Assembly: GCF_005405105.1 (NCBI RefSeq)
Contig: NZ_BJDK01000012.1
Span: 17,754 to 81,753 of the forward strand
Direction of reading: 5' to 3'
Origin: Lactiplantibacillus dongliensis
GTDB taxonomy: Bacteria; Bacillota; Bacilli; Lactobacillales; Lactobacillaceae
DNA length: 64,000 bases
Part shown: one piece after another, positions 8,305 through 18,784 of the stretch
Layout of the letters: every line of letters begins with the position of its first letter
Numbering within the stretch: the first letter of the stretch is position 1
The notes under the pieces: model-generated
The model's input: the letters and a program-made list of their open reading frames with translations, nothing else
The model's database searches: none
Told to the model about the DNA's origin: nothing
Position numbers and translations under genes: made by a program

Positions 8305-8382
8305 TTAACGACGGGCGGCCTAGAATTGGCTCAGTGGTGGTCACCACGTTTCCGCCGATTCTAGGCCAACTAGAGTGGCAAG
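8305..8382 (-). repeat. Truncated A-type half repeat
   Basis: Only the outer stem and the GTGGTG/CACCAC part remain; the two inner arms are lost. The stem reads GGCCTAGAATTGGCT against GCCGATTCTAGGCC, so both sides carry the T/A change relative to copy I and pairing is kept. Confidence 0.75.
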
Positions 8383-8495
8383 GCTGATCTTTACAAGAAC
8401 TTAACCTAATCTTGATAGTCGACAACCGCAATTAGGGTTAGATTGGTCGTATAATCGTTGATCCAAGATAATTGCCAGCTGAATCGGAATTTGGC

Positions 8496-8524
8496 TTGAC
8501 ACGCGGGCAGCATTTAGTTACACT
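8496..8524 (+). promoter_or_regulatory. pyr operon promoter
   Basis: TTGACA (8496-8501) and TACACT (8519-8524) have a 17-base spacer and lie about 25 bases before the first PyrR attenuator. Confidence 0.75.
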
Positions 8525-8549
8525 TATTGCAATTAAATAAGCACCTTTA

Positions 8550-9216
<667 letters not shown>

Positions 9217-9235
9217 TAAATTGAATCTTTAACCA

Positions 9236-9339
9236 TTTAATTGTTTCCAGAGAGGAACGAAACGGTTTGGCCATGCGTGGCCGTTTTAATCGGAGTCTAG
9301 CCTCTTTGCAAGCAATTTTGCAGGAGCTAGACTTTTTTC
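9236..9339 (+). promoter_or_regulatory. PyrR-dependent attenuator 2 (between pyrR and pyrB)
   Basis: The loop GTTTCCAGAGAGGAAC at 9243-9258 keeps the core CCAGAGAGG. The terminator at 9294-9338 has arms AGTCTAGC and GCTAGACT before T6. A further hairpin AACGG...CCGTT lies between them. The 3' side of the binding loop differs from the usual GGCT. Confidence 0.82.
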
Positions 9340-9373
9340 TTTGGAAAAAAACAGAAGGAGACGGCAAAAGAGC

Positions 9374-10330
9374 ATGCAGACCACGAATTATTTAGTTAGT
9401 GTTGATCAATTCAGTAACGCCGATGTGACCCACTATATTCACTTAGCGCAAGCCTTTAAGCGAGGGTTAGCGGTGACGCTTAAGCGACCGGCTTATGCGA
9501 TGAATTTATTTTTTGAGAATAGTACCCGGACCCACACCAGCTTTGAAATGGCGGAACGGCAACTAGGGATGCAAGTGATTCCTTTTGACCCCAAGACCAG
9601 TTCGGTCACTAAAGGTGAAAGTTTGCTGGATACGTTAAAAACGATTCAAGCGATTGGCGTGGATCTAGCGGTGATTCGGCATCCCCATGATCACTATTAC
9701 CAACCACTGATTGAGGCTGGGCTGGACATGAGCCTCATTAATGCCGGCGATGGAAGTGGTCAGCATCCCTCACAATCTTTACTGGATATGTTGACAATCT
9801 ATGAAGAATTCGGTCACTTTGACGGGTTGAAGATTGCGATTGTCGGCGATTTGCAACATTCACGGGTGGCCCGTTCCAATATGATGTTACTAACGCAATT
9901 AGGTGCGCAGGTTTACTTTAGCGGGCCTAAAGCTTGGTTCAATGCGGATTTTGCTAAGTACGGTGATTACCGGCCACTGGATGAGCTGGTTGGTGAGATG
10001 GATGTCATGATGTTACTACGGGTCCAACATGAACGGTTGACAGCCGATAAGGACGCAACTTTCGATGCGGCTAGTTATCATCAACAGTTTGGGTTAACGG
10101 CGGCGCGTGCCGCTAAGATGCCTGCCCAAGCGATCATCATGCACCCGGCACCCGTTAATCGGGGTGTCGAGATTGCCAGTGAGTTGGTGGATGCGCCGCA
10201 ATCGCGGATCTTCCAACAAATGACGAACGGGATGTATATTCGAATGGCCATGATTACCCAATTACTCGTCCAAAAAGGTTTGTTAGCTGCTGAGCCAATC
10301 GAGGAGGTCGCCCATGTCAACTTTAATTAA
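9374..10330 (+). CDS. pyrB: Aspartate carbamoyltransferase catalytic subunit
   Basis: Joins carbamoyl phosphate and aspartate in the first committed pyrimidine step. The 318-residue protein shows the carbamoyl phosphate loop as [11 protein letters not shown] near residues 44-54, then [20 protein letters not shown], and the aspartate-binding [11 protein letters not shown]. No regulatory PyrI subunit follows, as usual in Gram-positives. I chose ATG at 9374 ([13 protein letters not shown]) by family N-terminus, though the spacing from AAGGAG is long (about 13 bases). Its 3' end overlaps pyrC by 17 bases, indicating translational coupling. Confidence 0.93.
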   Translation: MQTTNYLVSVDQFSNADVTHYIHLAQAFKRGLAVTLKRPAYAMNLFFENSTRTHTSFEMAERQLGMQVIPFDPKTSSVTKGESLLDTLKTIQAIGVDLAVIRHPHDHYYQPLIEAGLDMSLINAGDGSGQHPSQSLLDMLTIYEEFGHFDGLKIAIVGDLQHSRVARSNMMLLTQLGAQVYFSGPKAWFNADFAKYGDYRPLDELVGEMDVMMLLRVQHERLTADKDATFDAASYHQQFGLTAARAAKMPAQAIIMHPAPVNRGVEIASELVDAPQSRIFQQMTNGMYIRMAMITQLLVQKGLLAAEPIEEVAHVNFN

Positions 10331-11606
10331 AGCTGCTCAGGTTCTACAAGCTGGGCAATTAACCACGCAAGATATTTTAATTCAAGATAGTCGGATTAAG
10401 GCTATCGGGCATAACTTAAACCAACAATACGGCGCTGCTGATCAAGTGATTTGTGCCGATCAGCATGTGGTCATCCCCGGCTTAGTCGATGTGCACGTGC
10501 ATTTACGTGAACCCGGCTTAACAGATAAAGAAACGATCGATACGGGGACGATGGCGGCGGCCCATGGCGGGTTTACGACGGTTGGTGCGATGCCAAACGT
10601 TGAACCAGTTCCTGATACGCCAGAAAAAGTCGCCTTGATGGTTGCTGAAAATACTCAAAAGGCGCATGTTCATGTGGCACAATATGCCAGCATCACGAAA
10701 AATCGAACTGGTGATGAACTGGTTGACTTTGAAGGGGTCAAACAAGCCGGGGCCTTTGCCGTCAGTAACGATGGTTCAGGGGTGCAAACGGCTGGGACAA
10801 TGTATCAGGCGATGTGCGGGGCGGCCAAAGCCGGCTTGCCATTAGCCGCCCATGTTGAAGATGAATCTTTGAAGCGCGACGGCGTCATGAACGCTGGCCC
10901 AGTTGCCGACAAATTAGGTTTACCAGGGATTCCTGGGATCTCCGAATCCGCGCAGATTGCGCGGGATGTGTTACTGGCCGAAGCTAGTGGCGTGCATTAT
11001 CACGTCTGTCATATTTCAACGGCTGCAAGTGTGCGGGTCGTGCGCGATGCCAAGCGGGCTGGGATTAACGTAACTTGCGAAGTATCACCACATCATTTGT
11101 TATTAACAGATGAAGATATCACCATGGATAATCCGATGCTGAAGATGAATCCGCCATTGCGGTCGCCTAAAGACCGGGCCGCGTTAATTGCGGGGTTATT
11201 GGATGGGACAATCGATATGATTGCGACTGACCATGCCCCCCATACTGATGCGCAAAAGGCAGGTTCAATGCGGACTGCGGCTTTTGGAATCACTGGCCTG
11301 GAAACGGCCTTTGCCACGCTTTACACGGCCTTAGTCAAGCCACGCTTGTTAACCTTGAGTCAATTGGTCGCTTTAATGAGTACGCGGCCGGCCGAATTAT
11401 TCGGCTTGACCGGGGCCGGCCAGTTAAAGCCTGGGGCCCCGGCAGATTTAGCCATTTTAGATTTAACGCATCCCTATGAAATCAAAGCTAATCAGATGTT
11501 ATCAAAAGGGCATAACTCGCCGTTTGTTGGTTGGCAAGTGTACGGCAATGTCTTAATGACGCTAGTTGACGGCCAAGTCGTCTACGGAAAGGATCAGCAC
11601 GCATGA
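10314..11606 (+). CDS. pyrC: Dihydroorotase
   Basis: A zinc amidohydrolase that cyclises N-carbamoyl aspartate to dihydroorotate. The 430-residue length and the motif [16 protein letters not shown] near residues 58-73 mark the long class I type. Further metal-site motifs are HVEDES, CHIST and IATDHAPHT near residue 304. ATG has GAGGAGG nine bases before it. It overlaps pyrB by 17 bases and the next gene by four bases, so the operon is tightly coupled. Confidence 0.95.
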   Translation: MSTLIKAAQVLQAGQLTTQDILIQDSRIKAIGHNLNQQYGAADQVICADQHVVIPGLVDVHVHLREPGLTDKETIDTGTMAAAHGGFTTVGAMPNVEPVPDTPEKVALMVAENTQKAHVHVAQYASITKNRTGDELVDFEGVKQAGAFAVSNDGSGVQTAGTMYQAMCGAAKAGLPLAAHVEDESLKRDGVMNAGPVADKLGLPGIPGISESAQIARDVLLAEASGVHYHVCHISTAASVRVVRDAKRAGINVTCEVSPHHLLLTDEDITMDNPMLKMNPPLRSPKDRAALIAGLLDGTIDMIATDHAPHTDAQKAGSMRTAAFGITGLETAFATLYTALVKPRLLTLSQLVALMSTRPAELFGLTGAGQLKPGAPADLAILDLTHPYEIKANQMLSKGHNSPFVGWQVYGNVLMTLVDGQVVYGKDQHA

Positions 11607-12697
11607 AACGATATTTAGTCTTAGCAGATGGCACGATTTATCCCGGGACGGCATTTGGTGCCAGCAGCGCTGCCGTTGGCGAATTGGTGTTTAACACGGG
11701 GATGAGCGGCTACCAAGAATCGATTACGGATCAATCTTATAACGGTGAGATCTTAATGTTTACGTATCCGTTAATCGGTAATTACGGTATCAATCGCGAT
11801 GACCATGAATCAATTACGCCAACTTGTAAAGGGGTCGTCGTTCACGAATTAGCTCGGCGGGCCAGTAATTGGCGTAGTGAGATGTCCTTAGATGATTATT
11901 TGAAGCAAAATCAGATTCCTGGTATCGCCGATATCGATACGCGGGCAGTGACGAAACATATTCGGACTAAAGGCGCCCTCAAAGCGACGATTGTTGATGA
12001 AGTGAAGCCGGATACCGTCAGTCAGCTACAGGCTACGGTTTTAAATCCGGCGGTCGTTGCGGAAAGTTCAACGACGAATGCTTATCCCAACCCAGCGACG
12101 GGTCCTAACGTGGTCGTCGTGGACTTTGGGTTGAAGCATTCTATCCTGCGTGAATTGGCCAAGCGCCAGTGTAACGTGACGGTCTTGCCATATAACGCCA
12201 CGGCGGGCCAAATTCTGGCTTTAAATCCAGATGGGGTCATGTTAACAAATGGCCCGGGCGATCCCAAAGATGTGCCGGAAGCCTTAACGATGATTCGTGA
12301 TGTTGAGCAACACGTGCCGTTATTTGGAATTTGCCTCGGTCACCAATTATTTTCCCTAGCTAATGGCGCCGATACTTTTAAGATGAAGTTCGGGCATCGG
12401 GGATTCAATCATCCGGTCCGTGAAATTGCGACTGGTCGGATTGACTTTACCTCACAAAACCATGGTTATGCGGTTGATCGGGATTCGCTCGCCAAGACAG
12501 ACTTGATGATTACACATGAAGAAATTAATGACGGAACGGTGGAAGGCGTGCGACACCGCAACTATCCAGCCTTCTCCGTACAATATCATCCCGATGCAGC
12601 ACCGGGTCCCCACGATGCGGATCATATTTTTGACGAATTCATTGATTTAATGGCGGCCCACCAAGTCGCCCGGAAAGGAAGCCACTTCAATGCCTAA
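11603..12697 (+). CDS. pyrAA: Carbamoyl phosphate synthase small (glutaminase) subunit, pyrimidine-linked
   Basis: Hydrolyses glutamine and passes ammonia to the large subunit. The 364-residue protein has an N-terminal CarA domain ([30 protein letters not shown]) and a C-terminal class I amidotransferase domain. The catalytic cysteine lies in [14 protein letters not shown] near residue 243, with the His/Glu pair in [16 protein letters not shown] near residue 327. ATG overlaps the pyrC stop by four bases. Its place inside the pyr operon marks it as the pyrimidine-controlled copy (equivalent to carA). Confidence 0.95.
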   Translation: MKRYLVLADGTIYPGTAFGASSAAVGELVFNTGMSGYQESITDQSYNGEILMFTYPLIGNYGINRDDHESITPTCKGVVVHELARRASNWRSEMSLDDYLKQNQIPGIADIDTRAVTKHIRTKGALKATIVDEVKPDTVSQLQATVLNPAVVAESSTTNAYPNPATGPNVVVVDFGLKHSILRELAKRQCNVTVLPYNATAGQILALNPDGVMLTNGPGDPKDVPEALTMIRDVEQHVPLFGICLGHQLFSLANGADTFKMKFGHRGFNHPVREIATGRIDFTSQNHGYAVDRDSLAKTDLMITHEEINDGTVEGVRHRNYPAFSVQYHPDAAPGPHDADHIFDEFIDLMAAHQVARKGSHFNA

Positions 12698-15600
12698 ACG
12701 CACAGATATTCATAAAATCATGGTCATCGGTTCTGGTCCCATTATTATTGGTCAAGCAGCCGAATTTGATTATTCCGGTACCCAAGCTTGCTTAGCGCTT
12801 AAAGAGTTAGGTTATGAAGTGGTGCTGGTCAATTCGAATCCAGCAACGATTATGACCGATAAAGAAATTGCAGATCAAGTGTACCTAGAACCAATTACGC
12901 TAGAATTTGTGTCACAAATTCTACGCAAGGAACATCCGGATGCCATCTTGCCAACTTTAGGTGGGCAACAAGGCTTGAACATGGCGATGGAGTTGGCTGA
13001 TTCAGGAATCTTAAAAGAATTAAAGATTGAGCTGCTTGGGACCAAGTTAAGTGCCATCGACCAAGCCGAAGATCGAGAACAATTTAAAGATTTAATGGAA
13101 AAACTTGGTGAACCAGTGCCGGCTTCTGGCATTGCCCATACGACTGAAGAAGCCTTGACTTTTGCGGAAGCGACCGGCTATCCAGTCATCGTGCGGCCAG
13201 CCTTTACCATGGGCGGTACCGGCGGCGGGATTGCTGAGACGGCGAAAGAGTTACGGACGATTGCTGAGAATGGTTTGGCCTTGTCGCCAGTGACTCAGGT
13301 CTTGATTGAACAAAGTATCGCTGGCTATAAAGAAATTGAATTTGAAGTTATGCGCGATGCTGCCGATAATGCGATGGTCGTTTGCAACATGGAAAACTTT
13401 GACCCCGTGGGGATTCATACTGGGGACTCAATCGTCTATGCACCGGTCCAAACGTTAGCGGACCGTGAAGTCCAAATGTTACGGGATGCTGCTTTAAAGA
13501 TTATCCGCGCGTTGAAGATTGAAGGGGGCTGCAACGTACAGTTGGCTTTAGATCCAAACAGCTTCAACTACTACATTATTGAAGTCAATCCGCGGGTCAG
13601 TCGATCATCAGCGTTGGCCTCTAAAGCGACCGGCTATCCGATTGCTAAGATGGCGGCCAAGATTGCCGTCGGGCTACATCTAGACGAAATTAAGAATCCG
13701 GTCACTGGGACCACCTACGCTGAATTCGAACCCGCTCTAGATTACGTTGTCTGCAAGATTCCGCGCTGGCCATTTGACAAGTTCACCCATGCTGATCGCC
13801 GCTTAGGGACACAGATGAAGGCGACTGGTGAAGTGATGGCGATTGGCCGCAATATCGAGGAAGCGACGTTAAAAGCAGTCCGGTCACTCGAAATTGGGGT
13901 GACTTATATTGACGAACCGGCATTAGCACAAGTTGACGATGATACCTTGAGCGACAAGCTAATCCATGCCCAAGATGACCGGCTCTTCTACTTAGCGGAA
14001 GCGATTCGGCGCGGTTTTACGATTGAAGAACTCGCCGAAATTACGAAGATTAATGTGTTTTTCTTGGATAAATTGTTACATCTAATCGAAATTGAAACGG
14101 CACTTAAGACGCATGTTGATGATTTAGATTGCTTAACCACGGCTAAACGGAACGGCTTTGCGGATCAAACTATCGCCGAATTCTGGGATGAAACCATCGA
14201 TGAGGTCCGTCAATTCCGGCAGCAGCATCAGTTGACGCCCGTTTATAAGATGGTCGACACCTGTGCTGGCGAGTTCGCCTCGACGACACCGTATTATTAC
14301 GGGACGTATGAGACGGAAAACGAAAGTGTGGTTAGTGAGCGGCCGTCTGTGTTAGTGCTAGGTTCGGGGCCGATTCGGATTGGACAAGGGGTTGAATTTG
14401 ACTACGCCACTGTGCATTCGGTTAAGGCGATTCAAAAGGCGGGTTATGAAGCCATTATCATGAACAGTAATCCGGAAACGGTCTCCACGGACTTCTCAAT
14501 CTCTGACAAACTCTACTTTGAACCATTGACGATTGAAGATGTCATGAATGTGATTGACTTGGAACAGCCAATGGGGGTCATCGTCCAGTTCGGCGGTCAG
14601 ACCGCAATTAACTTAGCTGCCCCGTTAGCGGCGCATGGTGTTAAGATTCTTGGAACGAGTGTGACTGATGTGGATCGGGCTGAAGATCGGGATGAGTTTG
14701 ATAAAGTCATCAAACAGTTACAAATTCCACAACCGGCTGGTGATACCGCTAGTGATGAGGCCACGGCCATGAAGATTGCTGACAAGATCGGTTATCCAGT
14801 TTTGGTCCGGCCAAGCTATGTCTTAGGCGGCCGGGCGATGGAAATCGTGAAGCAACCGGCCGACTTGGATTATTACATGCACAATGCCGTTAAAGTCTCA
14901 CATGACCATCCGGTATTGATCGATAGTTATTTAGTCGGTAAAGAGTGCGAAGTTGATGCCATCTGTGATGGTAAAACGGTGGTTATTCCCGGGATTATGG
15001 AACATATCGAACGTGCCGGGGTCCATTCAGGGGATTCGATGGCCGTGTATCCACCACAATCACTATCGGCCCATGTCCAACAACAGATTGTTGATTATAC
15101 GGAACAATTGGCGATTGCTTTGAATTGTATCGGGATGATGAATATTCAATTCGTCATTCATGAGGAACAAGTCTATGTGATTGAAGTGAATCCGCGGGCA
15201 AGTCGGACGGTGCCGTTCTTAAGTAAAGTGACTGGGATTCCAATGGCGCAAGTCGCAACGCGAGTCATCTTAGGTCAATCGTTAAGTGATCAAGGTTATC
15301 AGACGGGCTTAGTGAAAGCCGGATCGTTAGTCCATGTGAAGGCTCCGGTCTTCTCCTTCTCGAAGTTGAATCGGGTCGACAGTTTATTAGGACCAGAAAT
15401 GAAGTCGACGGGGGAAGTTATGGGGAGTGACCAGACGATGGCTAAAGCCCTTTATAAGGCCTTTGAAGCAGCTAAATTACACGTACCAGCCCATGGCAAT
15501 GTCTTAATTACGGTTCGTGACGATGATAAGCCGGAAGCCTTGAAGTTGGCCCAACGGTTCCACGCCCTCGGTTATCAGTTAATGGCGACGAGCGGCACGG

Positions 15601-15866
15601 CGACTTATTTGACCCAGCATGCGCTAGATGTACAAGTGGTCGATAAGATTGATGCCGGTGAACATGATTTGCTACATCAGATGGAAGCCGGCCAAGTGCA
15701 AGTGGTCATCAATACGGTTTCGGATGAAGAACAAGCCGCCGATGACGGTACTTTGATTCGAAATACCTCGATTGCCCACGGCGTTCCATTATTTACGGCG
15801 CTTGATACGGTCGCCGCTATTTTACAAGTCTTAGAATCACAGTCGTTTGTCACGCAAGCATTGTAG
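12690..15866 (+). CDS. pyrAB: Carbamoyl phosphate synthase large subunit, pyrimidine-linked
   Basis: Makes carbamoyl phosphate from bicarbonate, ammonia and two ATP. At 1058 residues it is full length. The two homologous halves are visible: [21 protein letters not shown] near residue 10 and [20 protein letters not shown] near residue 554. Each is followed by an ATP-grasp domain ([31 protein letters not shown]). The C-terminal MGS-like domain starts near residue 930 ([15 protein letters not shown]) and is the usual allosteric site. It overlaps the small subunit gene by eight bases. Confidence 0.96.
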   Translation: MPKRTDIHKIMVIGSGPIIIGQAAEFDYSGTQACLALKELGYEVVLVNSNPATIMTDKEIADQVYLEPITLEFVSQILRKEHPDAILPTLGGQQGLNMAMELADSGILKELKIELLGTKLSAIDQAEDREQFKDLMEKLGEPVPASGIAHTTEEALTFAEATGYPVIVRPAFTMGGTGGGIAETAKELRTIAENGLALSPVTQVLIEQSIAGYKEIEFEVMRDAADNAMVVCNMENFDPVGIHTGDSIVYAPVQTLADREVQMLRDAALKIIRALKIEGGCNVQLALDPNSFNYYIIEVNPRVSRSSALASKATGYPIAKMAAKIAVGLHLDEIKNPVTGTTYAEFEPALDYVVCKIPRWPFDKFTHADRRLGTQMKATGEVMAIGRNIEEATLKAVRSLEIGVTYIDEPALAQVDDDTLSDKLIHAQDDRLFYLAEAIRRGFTIEELAEITKINVFFLDKLLHLIEIETALKTHVDDLDCLTTAKRNGFADQTIAEFWDETIDEVRQFRQQHQLTPVYKMVDTCAGEFASTTPYYYGTYETENESVVSERPSVLVLGSGPIRIGQGVEFDYATVHSVKAIQKAGYEAIIMNSNPETVSTDFSISDKLYFEPLTIEDVMNVIDLEQPMGVIVQFGGQTAINLAAPLAAHGVKILGTSVTDVDRAEDRDEFDKVIKQLQIPQPAGDTASDEATAMKIADKIGYPVLVRPSYVLGGRAMEIVKQPADLDYYMHNAVKVSHDHPVLIDSYLVGKECEVDAICDGKTVVIPGIMEHIERAGVHSGDSMAVYPPQSLSAHVQQQIVDYTEQLAIALNCIGMMNIQFVIHEEQVYVIEVNPRASRTVPFLSKVTGIPMAQVATRVILGQSLSDQGYQTGLVKAGSLVHVKAPVFSFSKLNRVDSLLGPEMKSTGEVMGSDQTMAKALYKAFEAAKLHVPAHGNVLITVRDDDKPEALKLAQRFHALGYQLMATSGTATYLTQHALDVQVVDKIDAGEHDLLHQMEAGQVQVVINTVSDEEQAADDGTLIRNTSIAHGVPLFTALDTVAAILQVLESQSFVTQAL

Positions 15867-15877
15867 GAGGGTCAAGT

Positions 15878-16795
15878 ATGGGACGGTTAACGGTTGAATT
15901 AGCAGGGGTGACGTTACAAAATCCCGTCATGCCAGCGAGTGGTACAGCAGCTTATGGGCAACAAATGGCTCAACAATTAGATTTAAGCGCATTAGGTGGG
16001 CTGGTCATCAAATCGACGACCGCCGCACCTAAAGTCGGCAATCCACGGCCAACTACGGCGGCAACCACGGCGGGGTGGTTGAATGCCATCGGGTTGAAAA
16101 ATCCCGGTATCGATGCAGTTTTAGCGGATAAGTTACCTTGGTTAGCGACAAATTATCCAGAATTGCCGATTGTGGGTAGTGTGGCGGGGACCACGTTTGA
16201 TGAATATGTCACGGTAGCGACGCAAATGGCGACAGCGCCAAACGTTAAATTGTTAGAAATCAATATCTCTTGTCCGAATGTGGAAAAAGGGGGCCTCGCT
16301 TTCGGAACGGATCCGGCGATGGTGGAAAATTTAACTCGTGAGATTGTGATGGCCGTTGATAAGCCAGTCTTTATGAAGCTCACGCCCAATGTCACGGACA
16401 TCGTCCCTATCGCGGCGGCGGCGGAAGCTGGTGGTGCGGCCGGATTAACGATGATTAATACGCTGACTGGGATGGGGATTGACTTAAAGACACGGCAGCC
16501 GATTTTGGCGCACGGTACGGGTGGCCTATCTGGTAAAGCTATCCATCCGTTAGCAGTCCGGATGATTCACCAAGTTCGGCAACAAACGAAATTGCCGATT
16601 ATTGGGGTCGGCGGAGTCTTTACTCCTGCGGATGTGCTGGAATTTTACTTGGCTGGCGCTAATGCGGTCGAAGTCGGCGCCGCAACTTATGGTAATCCGA
16701 CCGCTTGTACCGATATTATTACTGGCTTACCAGCTGAAATGGATAAATATGGGATTAGTAGTTTGCAACAATTAATTACGGAGGTGCAAGGATGA
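15878..16795 (+). CDS. pyrD: Dihydroorotate dehydrogenase, class 1B-like catalytic subunit
   Basis: Oxidises dihydroorotate to orotate with FMN. The 305-residue sequence follows class 1B PyrD: NPVMPASGTAAYG near residue 16, VGNPRPTTAATTAGWLNAIGLKNPG, and EINISCPNVEKGG near residue 128 with the catalytic cysteine. FMN phosphate binding is suggested by GVGGVFTPADVLEFYLAGA near residue 246. ATG follows GGAGGG, 11 bases after pyrAB. Class 1B enzymes usually work with the Fe-S/FAD subunit PyrK to pass electrons to NAD+. No pyrK lies in this operon, so it must be encoded elsewhere or be replaced by another acceptor. Confidence 0.92.
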   Translation: MGRLTVELAGVTLQNPVMPASGTAAYGQQMAQQLDLSALGGLVIKSTTAAPKVGNPRPTTAATTAGWLNAIGLKNPGIDAVLADKLPWLATNYPELPIVGSVAGTTFDEYVTVATQMATAPNVKLLEINISCPNVEKGGLAFGTDPAMVENLTREIVMAVDKPVFMKLTPNVTDIVPIAAAAEAGGAAGLTMINTLTGMGIDLKTRQPILAHGTGGLSGKAIHPLAVRMIHQVRQQTKLPIIGVGGVFTPADVLEFYLAGANAVEVGAATYGNPTACTDIITGLPAEMDKYGISSLQQLITEVQG

Positions 16796-17514
16796 GTCGA
16801 CCAGTCATAATTGCCTTGGATTTTCCAACCAGCGACCAAGCGTTAGCGTTTTTGGATCAATTTCCGCAGACGCCCCCAGTCACTGTTAAGATTGGGATGG
16901 AGTTGTTTTATGCGGCCGGGCCGGCGATTGTTAAAGCGGTGCAGGCGCGGGGCCATGCCGTCTTCTTAGATTTAAAGTTACATGATATTCCGAATACGGT
17001 TGGGTCAGCGATGCGTGTTATCGGTCGACTAGGTGTTCGCTACACGACGGTGCATGCTGCCGGTGGTCATGTGATGTTAGCCGCCGCCAAACGCGGTCTG
17101 GTCGCCGGGGCAGCGGCAGCCGGGTTGCCAGCGCCTAAATTACTAGCGATTACCCAGTTAACATCGACGGATCAAGCGATGCTGAATACGGATCAACAAA
17201 TTCCCGGTAGTGTGCAAGCTAGTGTCGTACATTATGCGCAGCTAGCGCAGGCTAGTCATTGTGACGGGGTGATTTGTTCGGCACAAGAAGTCGCCGCGAT
17301 TCACCAAGCGGTCGGTGCGGACTTTCTTGGAATAACCCCCGGCATTCGGCCGTTATCAGCGACGGCGGACGACCAACAGCGGGTGATGACGCCCACCGCC
17401 GCCGCCCAAGCCGGTAGTAATGGCTTAGTCGTTGGTCGGCCGATTACACAAGCTAGTGATCCGGTAACTGCCTATACTGAAATTGTAAAAGAATGGAGTA
17501 ACGCTAATGACTGA
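16792..17514 (+). CDS. pyrF: Orotidine 5'-phosphate decarboxylase
   Basis: Converts OMP to UMP without a cofactor. The 240-residue protein has the catalytic lysine/aspartate network in FLDLKLHDIPNTV near residue 60, IALDF at the N-terminus and the phosphate-gripping PGIRP plus NGLVVGRPI at the C-terminal end. ATG overlaps the pyrD stop by four bases, and its own end overlaps pyrE by eight. Confidence 0.95.
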   Translation: MSRPVIIALDFPTSDQALAFLDQFPQTPPVTVKIGMELFYAAGPAIVKAVQARGHAVFLDLKLHDIPNTVGSAMRVIGRLGVRYTTVHAAGGHVMLAAAKRGLVAGAAAAGLPAPKLLAITQLTSTDQAMLNTDQQIPGSVQASVVHYAQLAQASHCDGVICSAQEVAAIHQAVGADFLGITPGIRPLSATADDQQRVMTPTAAAQAGSNGLVVGRPITQASDPVTAYTEIVKEWSNAND

Positions 17515-18145
17515 AATTGCAGCAACTATTGCGAAAGATTTATTATCGATTGAAGCCGTCACTTTACGACCGAATGAACCGTTTACTTGGGCCAGTGGTA
17601 TCCATAGTCCAATCTATACGGATAATCGTTTAACGATTTCGTATCCCAAAGTTCGGCGGGATATTGCGAACGGGATTGCGGCGATAATTCGCGAGCAATA
17701 TCCAGCGGCAGCAGTCATTGCTGGCGTGGCTACGGCGGGAATCCCGCACGCGGCTTGGGTCGCTGAATTGTTAGACTTACCATTGATTTACGTCCGCTCG
17801 AAGCCGAAAGATCATGGGGCCGGTCGTCAAATCGAAGGCGTGTTAAAAGCGGGACAAAAAGTCGTGATGCTGGACGATTTGATTTCGACTGGCGGTAGTG
17901 TGCTGCAAGCGGCGAAAGCCGTCCAAGCTGCGGGTGGCGATATCCTAGCGGTCGGGTCCGTCTTCAGTTATCAATTGGCGGCAGCCACCACGAACTTTGC
18001 AGCGGCCAAGTTACCGCTGTTCAGTCTGTCGAATTATTCGACCTTAATTGAAGTGGCCCGGCAAGCTGACTACATTAACGATGCCGACTTAGCGTCCTTA
18101 CATGCTTGGCGGCAGAACCCAGCGACTTGGGGGCAACAACACTAA
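17507..18145 (+). CDS. pyrE: Orotate phosphoribosyltransferase
   Basis: Joins orotate and PRPP to give OMP. The 212-residue protein has WASGIHSPIYTDNRL near residue 28 (orotate site), PKDHGAGRQIEG (flexible catalytic loop) near residue 102, and the PRPP motif VVMLDDLISTGGSV near residue 120. It is the last gene of the operon. No classical terminator directly follows; a structured repeat (18170-18560) comes next, and the first clear terminator on this strand is near 18681-18714. Confidence 0.95.
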   Translation: MTEIAATIAKDLLSIEAVTLRPNEPFTWASGIHSPIYTDNRLTISYPKVRRDIANGIAAIIREQYPAAAVIAGVATAGIPHAAWVAELLDLPLIYVRSKPKDHGAGRQIEGVLKAGQKVVMLDDLISTGGSVLQAAKAVQAAGGDILAVGSVFSYQLAAATTNFAAAKLPLFSLSNYSTLIEVARQADYINDADLASLHAWRQNPATWGQQH

Positions 18146-18169
18146 GATAACCATTGAAATAGCTCTAGT

Positions 18170-18560
18170 AGCAGTCAGCTTAAATTTGCCACGCTGGTTG
18201 GGCCAGAACCGGCTGGAACGTGATGGCCGCGTTTGGAAGCCAAGTGTGGTCCTCCACAAGCCGGGGGTTAGCTAAGTCGGCAAAGCACCGACTAAGATAA
18301 ACGACACCACTGAGCCAATGCTGACCCGCCCGTCGTTAATTAACGGGAATTAAAAAATTAACGGTTGCTTATTTTCAGTTCAGTCATTTGGCCGAGAGAT
18401 TGGTTCCAACAATGTTCAGCCGTGTCGTTGACCTTAGTGCGAATGGTCTGCTCGGACTTAGGCCAAGCAGACCAGGCTTTGGTTTCAGCAGGGCCCATGG
18501 CGTGCCAGTGTTTTAGGAGCCAACCGGCAGACGGCAATTTTAACTAGCAATAAACACGCT
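18170..18560. mobile_element. MITE-like composite element, copy II, A half then B half
   Basis: The same architecture as 7820-8221 in the opposite orientation. The A half (about 18190-18335) starts TTTGCCACGCTGGTTGGGCC and contains GGCTGGAACG, arm GGAAGCC/GTGGTCC-type and CTAAGTCGG-type, then GACACCACTGAGCC. The spacer AATTAAAAAATTAACGGTTG follows, then the reversed B half ending GGAGCCAACCGGCAG. Both outer ends have drifted from CGCTTGGTG. It separates pyrE from rexB. Confidence 0.78.
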
Positions 18561-18680
18561 CATTGTAACAATTAGTTTTCAGATAATTAGTTGTCTGATG
18601 GTTGATGATGCTGACGGGTACAAAAAAAGCTAATAGTGTGACAATTCGATCGGTAAAAGCTGAAATATAAAGTTATTGTA

Positions 18681-18714
18681 AAGGGTGCGACTTTCCAGTT
18701 GGCACTCTTTTTTT
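18681..18714 (+). terminator. Intrinsic terminator before rexB
   Basis: Arms AGGGTGC and GCACTCT are followed by a T-run. It probably ends transcription coming from the pyr operon. Confidence 0.6.
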
Positions 18715-18784
18715 GCGACTTTAAGTATGCGATAATTAAGTATCGAAATCAGAACGTTTGTTCAGCTGAAGAGGGGGAACTATT

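Noticed and set aside
7041..8382. CRISPR array or tandem repeat interpretation of the repeats
   Set aside because: Units are about 150-200 bp, inverted, not evenly spaced, with no unique spacers or cas genes.
18365..18547. 60-residue frame in composite copy II
   Set aside because: It lies fully within a repeat half and has no ribosome binding site.
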